From Actinomycetota bacterium (GTDB lineage Bacteria; Actinomycetota; CADDZG01; WHSQ01): a DNA stretch of 12,707 nt. The stretch lies in contig JADDQX010000017.1 in NCBI GenBank assembly GCA_016781115.1, forward strand, positions 1 to 12,707. Reading direction: 5' to 3'. Positions within the stretch are counted from its first letter, which is position 1; each line of letters begins with the position of its first letter. The position numbers and the translations under genes were made by a program. Positions 6,322 to 12,576 of the stretch are shown here, piece by piece. A model generated the notes under the pieces. That model ran no database searches. It was not told the origin of the DNA and was given only the letters and a program-made list of their open reading frames with translations.

Positions 6322-6729
6322 ATGACCGACCTAGCCGCGCTGTCGACGGAGAACACGCTGCTGGAGACGCTCGGGATCCGTGCGATCGAGGCATCAGCCG
6401 ACCGCGTCGTGCTGGAGCTGGACGTCACTCCTCGGGTCCATCAACCGATGGGGCTCCTGCACGGGGGAGCCTCGGCTGCGTTGGCCGAGACGGCCGCGTC
6501 GATCGGTGCTTATGTCAACAGCGATCCAGCGAACGAGTACGCCGTGGGCACAGACCTGAACATCAGCCACCTGCGCGCGCGGCGCGACGGCACGATCAGG
6601 GCGACGGCGAGCCCCATCCGCAAGGGCAGAACCATGCATGTCTGGCACATCGACATCACAGACGAACAAGGTGTGGCGGTCGCGGTCGCCCGCTGCACCC
6701 TCGCGATCCGTCCTCAACGGGACTCGTAG
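6322..6729 (+). CDS. Hotdog-fold thioesterase, PaaI/YdiI-like
   Basis: This 135-residue protein of the PaaI/4HBT group is expected to hydrolyse acyl-CoA thioesters. The core motif HQPMGLLHGGASAALAET (40-57 from this start) contains the HGG turn and the downstream acidic residue typical of the catalytic helix. The later GTDLNISHLR and the end strand with ARCTLAIRP complete the fold. I chose ATG 6322 because it gives the normal family length. A GTG at 6289, overlapping the previous stop as GTGA, would add 11 residues unlike the family, and neither start has a strong ribosome site. The stop is eight bases before the universal stress protein start. The three-gene run to 8377 looks like one operon, possibly continuing from the cyclase pair upstream. 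The natural acyl substrate is not indicated. Confidence 0.87.
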   Translation: MTDLAALSTENTLLETLGIRAIEASADRVVLELDVTPRVHQPMGLLHGGASAALAETAASIGAYVNSDPANEYAVGTDLNISHLRARRDGTIRATASPIRKGRTMHVWHIDITDEQGVAVAVARCTLAIRPQRDS

Positions 6730-6737
6730 GAGGCGTT

Positions 6738-7592
6738 ATGTACAAGCGGATACTCGTCGGCACCGATCTCTCATCGACCGCGCAGGTGGCGACGGAACGG
6801 GCGGCCCGTCTCGCGTCTCGGCTCGATTCCGAACTGGTCATCGTTCACGCCGGCAGCGACCGAGAGCGGGTCGAGGAAGTGGCCGAGGGCTACGGTGGCC
6901 GAGGCGTCGCCGCCTCTGGACCTCCTGCGGAGGTGCTGGTGTCTCAAGCTGAAGCCGAAGGCGCCGACCTGATCGTCGTAGGCAGCGTCGGCATGAGTGG
7001 CGCGAGGCGTTTCATGCTCGGAAACGTCCCGAACAAGGTTTCGCATCACGCTCCGACGGACGTGCTGATCGTGAAAACGGACGCTCCGCGCACGGAGGTC
7101 GATTTCAGCCGCATCCTGGTCGGAACCGACGGGTCGCCGACGGCGATGCGCGCCGTGGATATGGCGGCCGAGCTCGCCAAGTGCCTCGCAGCGAGGCTCA
7201 GCATCGTGTGTGTTTACGAACCTCCGACCGAACAGGAGTTGCAGCAGCTGCGCGCCGACCCCAATGATCCGGTTGCTCAGTGGAACATCGGCGGGGACGT
7301 GCGAGGCATCCCTGAGGAGTTCAAGTGGAAGATCGCCGGCGCGACCGAGGCCGAAGATGTGCTGGATCGTGCGGTCGAACACGCGACGAAGGTCGGCGTG
7401 GACGCGGAGGTCGAGGCGATCCGGGGCAACCCCGCAGAGGAGCTGATCGCGTACGCGCAGAGAGGCAACTTCGATCTCATCGCTGTGGGCAGCGTGGGCA
7501 TGAGCGGCGCCAAACGGTTCATGTTGGGCAATGTTCCTCACCGGATCTCGCACCACGCGCCGACCGACGTGCTGATCCTGCGAACGTCGTGA
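6738..7592 (+). CDS. Tandem universal stress protein (two UspA domains)
   Basis: This 284-residue protein has two UspA domains: residues 3-113 and 124-282. Each ends in a nearly identical nucleotide-binding segment, GSVGMSGARRFMLGNVP (82-98) and GSVGMSGAKRFMLGNVP (251-267), followed by SHHAPTDVLI. This is the G-x2-G-x9-G motif of ATP-binding Usp proteins, but both copies have Asn after the last Gly instead of Ser or Thr. Domain starts also match (KRILVGTDLSST and SRILVGTDGSPT). The second domain carries about 45 extra residues between its second strand and motif. GGAGG lies just before the ATG, directly after the thioesterase stop. Such proteins are usually induced by starvation, hypoxia or other stress, though no promoter of that kind is visible here. 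The last codons overlap the PIG-L start as GTGA. Confidence 0.93.
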   Translation: MYKRILVGTDLSSTAQVATERAARLASRLDSELVIVHAGSDRERVEEVAEGYGGRGVAASGPPAEVLVSQAEAEGADLIVVGSVGMSGARRFMLGNVPNKVSHHAPTDVLIVKTDAPRTEVDFSRILVGTDGSPTAMRAVDMAAELAKCLAARLSIVCVYEPPTEQELQQLRADPNDPVAQWNIGGDVRGIPEEFKWKIAGATEAEDVLDRAVEHATKVGVDAEVEAIRGNPAEELIAYAQRGNFDLIAVGSVGMSGAKRFMLGNVPHRISHHAPTDVLILRTS

Positions 7593-8377
7593 GCCGGTGG
7601 CGCGCCCTGGTCGTTATGGCTCATCCGGACGACATGGAGTTCTCGTGCGCCGGGACGCTCGCTCGCTGGGCGATTCAGGGTGCAGAGATCACCCTGTGCA
7701 TCGCGACCGACGGGTCCACCGGCACCCAGGACCGCGAGCTGATGGGGCGCCGTCTTCACGAGATCAGGGTGCAGGAGTCCGAAGCCGCGGCGAAGGTCGT
7801 TGGGATCCAGCATCTGGAGTGGCTGGACCTCCGGGACGGCTACGTCGAGTACACACTCGATCTTCGACGTGACGTCGCCCGCCTCTTCCGGCGGCACCGG
7901 CCGCACCGATTCGTCGTCCTGGACCCGACCCCGACCATCGAGGACCGCTTCATCAACCATCCCGATCACCGGGCCATCGGGCAAGCATGTCTCGACGTGT
8001 CGATGACGGCCGGGACCACGCCCGGCCACTTCCCCGAGCTGCTCGATGAAGGTCTGGATCCCTGGCGCGGTCTGCGCGAGCTGTGGATAGCGGGCCCGGG
8101 CCTCAAGCCTCGCCTCGTCGACATCAGCGAGACGATCGAGCGCAAGATCGAAGCGCTCCGCTGTCACCGCAGCCAGGTCGGCGACCGGAGCGACGAGGTC
8201 GAGCAGTTCGTGCGCGAGTTCACCGCCGAGCTGGGGCGGTCCGCCGGGTTCTCCCACGCGGAGTCCTTCCGCGTGATCTCGCAGGGGCCCGGGTTCCACG
8301 CCGGAGAGCAGGAAGACGAGGTCGACCTGGGGGACCTGGCAGAGGCCCCGACGGACCTTCGCTCCGCCAAGGCCTAG
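7589..8377 (+). CDS. PIG-L family (LmbE-like) zinc-dependent deacetylase
   Basis: This 262-residue protein has the zinc site motif AHPDDMEF (11-18) near its N-terminus and the second His motif in INHPDHRAIG (122-131). ATDGSTGTQD (39-48) matches the active-site loop. Family members remove acetyl or other acyl groups from N-acyl-glucosaminyl compounds; in Actinomycetota these include MshB and Mca of mycothiol metabolism. This protein is not clearly either, so the substrate is open. The start is a GTG at 7589 that overlaps the universal stress protein stop as GTGA. The open frame extends further upstream, but only inside the universal stress protein gene, and the family N-terminus begins here. 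No ribosome site is visible, which suggests translational coupling. The C-terminal tail is acidic, with EQEDEVDLGDLAEAP near the end. A hairpin ten bases after the stop probably ends the operon. Confidence 0.9.
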   Translation: MSRWRALVVMAHPDDMEFSCAGTLARWAIQGAEITLCIATDGSTGTQDRELMGRRLHEIRVQESEAAAKVVGIQHLEWLDLRDGYVEYTLDLRRDVARLFRRHRPHRFVVLDPTPTIEDRFINHPDHRAIGQACLDVSMTAGTTPGHFPELLDEGLDPWRGLRELWIAGPGLKPRLVDISETIERKIEALRCHRSQVGDRSDEVEQFVREFTAELGRSAGFSHAESFRVISQGPGFHAGEQEDEVDLGDLAEAPTDLRSAKA

Positions 8378-8386
8378 CGGAGGCGC

Positions 8387-8419
8387 TCTCGGTCGGCGGG
8401 AGGTGCCCGTTCACCGAGA
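8387..8419 (+). terminator. Hairpin after the PIG-L gene, probable terminator
   Basis: TCTCGGT (8387-8393) pairs perfectly with ACCGAGA (8413-8419). Inside it CGGG (8397-8400) pairs with CCCG (8406-8409) around the loop AGGTG, with two G-T pairs and one mismatch between the two stems. It begins ten bases after the stop at 8377. No T-run follows, as is common for terminator-like hairpins in high-GC actinobacteria, so termination is inferred from position. Confidence 0.5.
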
Positions 8420-8497
8420 CTTCACACCGACGGCGGGAGGGACGTACTGCTTCGCGCCGAACCCTTGTGACAACGAACCCTCGGAGGTGTGTCTTAC

Positions 8498-9496
8498 GTG
8501 CGCATGAAGACTCTGATCGCGGCAGTGCTTTTAGGTGTTGTCGCCGCGGCACCCGCGGGTGCCTCTGTTGCCCCTGGTGCCGACGCAGGCAACGTCTGGC
8601 TCGACCGGCGCGTCCTGAACATCGCGCACCAGGGTGGCGAGGTCGAAGCCCCATCGAACACCTTGTTCGCGTTCAAGACCGCGAAAGACAAGGGCTCAGA
8701 CGTCCTCGAGCTTGACGTCCATGCGTCGGCGGACGGGGAGCTGGTCGTCATCCACGACGCCACCGTCGACCGGACCACGAACGGTTCCGGCCAGGTCGAC
8801 GAGATGACGGTCAAGCAGCTGAAGCGGCTGGATGCGGCTCATTGGTTCGTTCCCGGCTGCGGCACCTGTCCCGATGAACCCCGCGACTCCTACGCCTACC
8901 GAGGCTTCGCGACCGGCGGACGTTCCATCTCCCGGGGACTGGCGGCGTTCGAGCCCAATGACTTCCATATCCCCACGTTGCGAGAGGTTCTCAAGCAGTT
9001 CCCGCGCGAGCTGATCAATATCGAGATCAAGGCCACCGCTCCCCAGACGAAACCCTATGAGGACAAGCTCGCCGCTCTCTTGAAGGAGTTCGACCGGAGC
9101 CACGACACGATCGTGGTCTCTTTCCTCGATCACGCGGTTGAAGCGTTCGAACTGTATGCACCCGAGGTGGACACCGCCACGGGAACCGGAGAGGCGGGCG
9201 CTTTCTGGGCGAGCAGCCAGGGACCCCTTCCGGGCAGCCCGAGTCGCCACCAGGCGCTACAGGTCCCGATCGATTTCGGCGGGGCCCCCGTGGTCAACGA
9301 AGATTTCGTGGCGGATGCTCACGCGAACGGTCTGGCGGTGCATGTCTGGACGATCAACGACCGAGCCGAGATGGAGTGGCTGATCGAGATCGGCGTGGAC
9401 GGGATCATGACCGACCGCCCGACCCTGCTCGAAGAGGTTCTGGGCGAGGCGCGCGCGAAGTACAAGGCGGCGAAGGGGAAGCCGAAGAGCCGCTGA
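8498..9496 (+). CDS. Secreted glycerophosphodiester phosphodiesterase
   Basis: This protein of about 332 residues releases an alcohol and glycerol 3-phosphate from glycerophosphodiesters. It starts with a signal peptide (MKTLIAAVLLGVVAAAPAGA, residues 3-22), so it acts outside the membrane. Catalytic and metal residues of the GDPD family are present: His44 in NIAHQGGE, Glu71 and Asp73 in DVLELDVHAS, His86 in LVVIHDATVDRTTNG, and Glu176/Lys178 in NIEIK. Two signature positions differ: HQG replaces the usual HRG, and PSNT replaces PENT. A segment of roughly 40 residues with a CGTC motif (121-124) separates the HD motif from the PTLREVL strand. I chose GTG 8498 because GGAGG (8483-8487) is ten bases before it; GTG 8489 is too close, and ATG 8504 is possible. 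It is probably transcribed alone, between the hairpin at 8387 and the sufB control region. Confidence 0.9.
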   Translation: MRMKTLIAAVLLGVVAAAPAGASVAPGADAGNVWLDRRVLNIAHQGGEVEAPSNTLFAFKTAKDKGSDVLELDVHASADGELVVIHDATVDRTTNGSGQVDEMTVKQLKRLDAAHWFVPGCGTCPDEPRDSYAYRGFATGGRSISRGLAAFEPNDFHIPTLREVLKQFPRELINIEIKATAPQTKPYEDKLAALLKEFDRSHDTIVVSFLDHAVEAFELYAPEVDTATGTGEAGAFWASSQGPLPGSPSRHQALQVPIDFGGAPVVNEDFVADAHANGLAVHVWTINDRAEMEWLIEIGVDGIMTDRPTLLEEVLGEARAKYKAAKGKPKSR

Positions 9497-9527
9497 GCTT
9501 CACCCTGTGCCGACGGGAACGGGCTCA
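9494..9527 (+). terminator. Possible hairpin overlapping the phosphodiesterase stop
   Basis: TGAGC (9494-9498, including the stop codon) can pair with GCTCA (9523-9527), with an imperfect inner stem of CCCTGT against ACGGG. No T-run follows. It may separate the phosphodiesterase gene from the sufB promoter; support is weak. Confidence 0.25.
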
Positions 9528-9547
9528 TCTACCTGCGGTTATAGGGA

Positions 9548-9577
9548 TTAGGTTCCCCTAACCTGACGTTGTAAAGT
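9548..9577 (+). promoter_or_regulatory. DtxR/IdeR-type iron box overlapping the sufB promoter
   Basis: TTAGGTTCCCCTAACCTGA at 9548-9566 matches 16 of 19 bases of the DtxR/IdeR consensus TTAGGTTAGCCTAACCTAA, including both conserved arms TTAGGTT and CTAACCT. A -10-like TAAAGT follows at 9572-9577, so the box would cover the -35 region, where an iron-loaded repressor blocks transcription. The sufB start codon is 50 bases further on. The box is read directly; binding and the direction of control are inferred from the family. Confidence 0.7.
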
Positions 9578-9626
9578 GTGAGCATCGCGACCGGCTCCAC
9601 CGTCAACGACAGGAAGGTTCCCCTCC

Positions 9627-11060
9627 GTGGCCACCGACGCTGAAGACCTGAAGATCCAGCAGGAGAACGAGCAGGTTCGCGCTCTGAAGGGCGACTACAA
9701 GTACGGCTGGCACGACGCGGTCAGCTACGACGAAGCGCCCAGCAAAGGTCTGTCGCATGACGTGCTCGACATGATGAGCGACCGGAAGGGCGAGCCGGAC
9801 TGGATGCGGAAGTTCCGCCACAAGAGCCTCGAGATCTTCTACCGCAAGCCGATGCCGACCTGGGGCGCCGACCTCTCCGGCATCGACTTCGACGACATCT
9901 ACTACTACATCAAGCCCATGAACCAGGTGAAGTCGTGGGACGACATGCCCGAGGACATCAAAGCCACCTGGGACAAGCTGGGTATCCCGGAGGCCGAGAA
10001 GAACTACCTAGGCGGTGTGACAGCCCAGTACGAGTCGGAGGTGGTGTACCACAAGACCCAGGAGGAGCTCGAGCGTCAGGGGATCATCTTCACGGATATG
10101 GATTCCGCGCTGCGGGACCATCCGGATCTGGTCAAGCAGTACTTCGGCACGATCATCCCGCCGGCAGACAACAAGTTCGCGGCCCTCAACTCCGCCGTGT
10201 GGTCCGGGGGTTCGTTCATCTACGTCCCGCCGGGCGTCGAGGTCGAGATCCCGCTCCAGGCCTACTTCCGCATCAACCAGGAGAACATGGGTCAGTTCGA
10301 GCGCACGCTGATCATCGTGGACGAGAACGCCAAGGTTCACTACGTCGAAGGGTGCTCGGCGCCTATCTACTCCAGCGACTCGCTGCACTCGGCGGTGGTC
10401 GAGATCATCGTCAAGGACCACGGGCGTTGCCGTTACACGACGATTCAGAACTGGTCGAACAACGTCTACAACCTGGTCACCAAGCGCGCGGCCGCGCACA
10501 AGGGCGCCATCATGGAGTGGGTCGACGGGAACCTCGGGTCGAAGGTCACCATGAAGTACCCGGCGGTGTGGCTCCTCGGCGAGCACGCGAAGGGCGAGGT
10601 CCTTTCGATCGCTTACGCCGGCGAAGGCCAGCACCAGGACGCCGGCGGCAAGATCATCCACGCGGCGCCGAACACACAGAGCTCGATCACGTCGAAGTCG
10701 ATCAGCAAGGACGGGGGCCGCGGCGGTTACCGGGGTCTGATCCGCATCGAGGACGGCGCCGACCATGCGAAGAGTCACGTCATCTGCGACGCGTTGATCC
10801 TGGACGACTATTCCCGCTCGGATACCTACCCGTACATCGAGATCGAAGAGGAATCGGCAGCCGTCTCGCACGAGGCGAGCGTGTCGAAGGTGTCCGACGA
10901 ACAGCTCTTCTATCTGATGAGCCGCGGCCTCGACGAGACCCAGGCCATGCAGATGATCGTGCGTGGCTTCATCGAGCCGATCACGAAGGAGCTGCCGATG
11001 GAGTACGCCGTCGAGCTCCAGCGTCTGGTCGAGCTGCAGATGGAAGGCTCCGTCGGCTAG
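9627..11060 (+). CDS. sufB: Fe-S cluster assembly scaffold protein SufB
   Basis: This 477-residue protein matches SufB at full length. It is the scaffold subunit of the cytoplasmic SufBCD complex, which builds Fe-S clusters with sulfur from a cysteine desulfurase. Residues essential in E. coli SufB have clear equivalents: Cys243 in YVEGCSAP, Gln274 and Trp276 in TIQNWSNN, Lys286 in LVTKR, Cys387 in HVICDAL, and the His415-Glu416 pair in VSHEASVSKV. The start is GTG with AGGAAGG (9611-9617) upstream. In most bacteria sufB is followed or preceded by sufC and sufD; here the next gene is a histidine kinase and the previous one a phosphodiesterase, so it stands alone in this window. A DtxR/IdeR-type box precedes it, suggesting derepression when iron is low. 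Identity is secure; SufD is unlikely because all SufB-specific residues are present. Confidence 0.97.
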   Translation: MATDAEDLKIQQENEQVRALKGDYKYGWHDAVSYDEAPSKGLSHDVLDMMSDRKGEPDWMRKFRHKSLEIFYRKPMPTWGADLSGIDFDDIYYYIKPMNQVKSWDDMPEDIKATWDKLGIPEAEKNYLGGVTAQYESEVVYHKTQEELERQGIIFTDMDSALRDHPDLVKQYFGTIIPPADNKFAALNSAVWSGGSFIYVPPGVEVEIPLQAYFRINQENMGQFERTLIIVDENAKVHYVEGCSAPIYSSDSLHSAVVEIIVKDHGRCRYTTIQNWSNNVYNLVTKRAAAHKGAIMEWVDGNLGSKVTMKYPAVWLLGEHAKGEVLSIAYAGEGQHQDAGGKIIHAAPNTQSSITSKSISKDGGRGGYRGLIRIEDGADHAKSHVICDALILDDYSRSDTYPYIEIEEESAAVSHEASVSKVSDEQLFYLMSRGLDETQAMQMIVRGFIEPITKELPMEYAVELQRLVELQMEGSVG

Positions 11061-11079
11061 TTGTAGTCGCCGCTCCGTT

Positions 11080-11202
11080 TCACAAGAGACGTTCTCTCCC
11101 CTGTAACAACCCCGTGACATAAGCAGGAGGGTCCGCGCCCTCCGGCGAATGCATCGCGTGGACCTCTTGCTTGGGCAGGTCCACGTCGCCGGGGGTGTAC
11201 AT
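11080..11202 (-). CDS. Possible 40-residue small ORF between sufB and the kinase
   Basis: An ATG at 11202-11200 on the minus strand opens 40 codons ending at 11080. The product begins M-Y-T-P-G-D-V-D-L-P-K-Q-E-V-H and then has HSPEGADPPAYVTGLLQG, with codon third positions mostly G or C in the first two thirds. It lies wholly in the 171-base gap between sufB and the kinase gene and is antisense to both. No good ribosome site precedes it and I recognise no family. It could equally be chance in a GC-rich spacer that also holds inverted repeats. Confidence 0.2.
   Translation of the reverse strand: MYTPGDVDLPKQEVHAMHSPEGADPPAYVTGLLQGRERLL
11157..11185. repeat. Strong inverted repeat downstream of sufB
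   Basis: CGTGGACCT (11157-11165) and AGGTCCACG (11177-11185) form a perfect 9-base stem with an 11-base loop. It lies 97 bases after the sufB stop and 46 before the kinase start. A shorter hairpin, GGAGGG (11126-11131) with CCCTCC (11138-11143), lies just upstream. Together they could be terminators for sufB or a regulatory RNA structure in the kinase leader. No T-run follows either stem. Confidence 0.45.
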
Positions 11203-11231
11203 GACGCTTTCGTTGGTGTGCGGGTGGGCTC

Positions 11232-12527
11232 GTGGAGCCTGACCGCGGCCGCCCTTCCGGCATCGATGATCTCGCCGCGCAGTTGGCCAAGGCCGAGGAG
11301 AGCCTGGCTCACCTGGTCCGGCTGCAGGAATCGATCCTCGAGTGCGCCGGCGAGGGGATCTACGGCACCGATTCCGACGGCAGGATCACCTTCGTGAATC
11401 CAGCGGCCGCGGCGCTGCTGGGGTGGCAACCGGAGGAGCTCGTTGGTCGCCCCGCCCATGAGACAGTTCACCACTCGCGATCCGACGGAACGCCGTACCC
11501 GCCCGCGGAGTGCGCGATCCACCGATCGCTAGCTCTGAACCGCGTCTACCACTCCGAAGACGACTCTTTCTGGCGCAAGGACGGCACCAGGTTCCCGATC
11601 TCGTTCACCTGCACCCCGATCGTGGATGAGGGCGAGGTGGTCGGAGGGGTGCTCGTGTTCAGGGACATCACGGAGCGCAAGGAGGCGCAGCGCGCGCAGA
11701 AGCTCAAGGAGCAGCTGGAGCTCCAGGTTGCCCACATGCAGAAGATGGAGACACTCGGCCAGCTCGTCGGTGAGATCACGCATGATCTCAACAACCTCCT
11801 CGCTGTGATCCAGAACTACGCCGCGTTCGTGCGAGCCGATCTTCCAGAAGGCCCGATCAGCAACGACATCGATCAGGTGCTTCGAGCAACGAGGCGGGCC
11901 GCGGCCTTAACGCGTCAGCTGGTGATGTTCTCGCGCCGCGAGGCGGTAGCACCACGAGTTGTCGATCTCAACGAGGTGGTGCTCGACATGGAGAAGCTGT
12001 TGCGGAGGACGATCCCGGCTGCGGTTCGGGTGTCGACGCAGGTGTCGGCTTCACTGTGGCCGATCAAGGTCGACATCGGTCAGCTCGAGCAGGTCATCAT
12101 GAACCTCGTCCTGAACGCGAAGGACGCGATGCCGGAAGGAGGGCATCTAACGCTGTCGACGGAGAACGTCGTCGTCGATCCCTTGCGAGGCCGAAATGAG
12201 CCGCCCGTTCCCGGACGCTTCGTCCGGCTGCGCGTTTCCGACACCGGAAGCGGCATACCTCCCGAGCTCCAGCGCCGGGTCTTCGAACCTTTCTTCACGT
12301 CCAAAGCGAGGGGGAACGGGACGGGATTGGGCCTAGCGACGGTGCGCGCGCACGTAGAACGGGCGGGCGGCTATATCGCGTTCGACTCCGTGCCCGGCAG
12401 GGGCACGACCTTCGACGTCTACCTGCCTGCGGTGCACGCGGAGGTCGACTTGACGGACGTGGAAGTGATCGTCCCCGGCCGCGGCGGCTCCCGACGGGCG
12501 CCTGCACCGGACGAGGGAGCCTCGTAA
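11232..12527 (+). CDS. PAS-domain sensor histidine kinase
   Basis: This 431-residue protein has no signal peptide or membrane segment, so it is a soluble kinase. A short N-terminal coil (12-32) leads into a PAS domain (about 30-148, with GIYGTDSDGRITFVNPAA at 42-59 and FRDITERK at 143-150). A coiled coil (about 150-175) follows, then the dimerisation domain with the H-box GEITHDLNNLLAVI (180-193, phospho-acceptor His184). The ATPase domain has its N-box at NLVLNAKDAMPEGG (291-304), G1 at DTGSGIPPE (337-345), F-box FEPFFTSK (351-358) and G2 GNGTGLGLATV (361-371). A 30-residue acidic and basic tail follows where relatives often carry a receiver domain. The first possible start is GTG 11232, because an in-frame stop lies at 11202; the ribosome site is weak. 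No regulator is adjacent, so it is an orphan. The receiver-only protein at 3547 is a possible partner, by inference only. Confidence 0.93.
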   Translation: MEPDRGRPSGIDDLAAQLAKAEESLAHLVRLQESILECAGEGIYGTDSDGRITFVNPAAAALLGWQPEELVGRPAHETVHHSRSDGTPYPPAECAIHRSLALNRVYHSEDDSFWRKDGTRFPISFTCTPIVDEGEVVGGVLVFRDITERKEAQRAQKLKEQLELQVAHMQKMETLGQLVGEITHDLNNLLAVIQNYAAFVRADLPEGPISNDIDQVLRATRRAAALTRQLVMFSRREAVAPRVVDLNEVVLDMEKLLRRTIPAAVRVSTQVSASLWPIKVDIGQLEQVIMNLVLNAKDAMPEGGHLTLSTENVVVDPLRGRNEPPVPGRFVRLRVSDTGSGIPPELQRRVFEPFFTSKARGNGTGLGLATVRAHVERAGGYIAFDSVPGRGTTFDVYLPAVHAEVDLTDVEVIVPGRGGSRRAPAPDEGAS

Positions 12528-12576
12528 GCCGGTCGCTCTACTTGACCCCCGCCGCGGGATGGCTTGAGGTACTGCC

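Noticed and set aside
7325..7588. Upstream extension of the PIG-L reading frame into the universal stress protein gene
   Set aside because: The extra residues are Arg/Gly-rich out-of-frame sequence; family homology begins right after the GTG at 7589.
8394..8440. Ten-base direct repeat CGGCGGGAGG (8394-8403 and 8431-8440)
   Set aside because: Only two copies of a GC-rich, purine-rich word in a GC-rich spacer; the first lies in the terminator hairpin and there is no third copy or phasing.
11149..11397. 82-residue plus-strand frame with an upstream AGGAGGG
   Set aside because: The ribosome-site-like run is 17 bases before the ATG, inside a hairpin, and most of the frame overlaps the kinase gene out of frame with no recognisable domain.
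10008..11522. 504-residue open frame antisense to sufB and the kinase start
   Set aside because: It spans two genes of certain identity and the inverted-repeat spacer, and its product is low-complexity Arg/Asp/Val without motifs; a shadow of high GC content.
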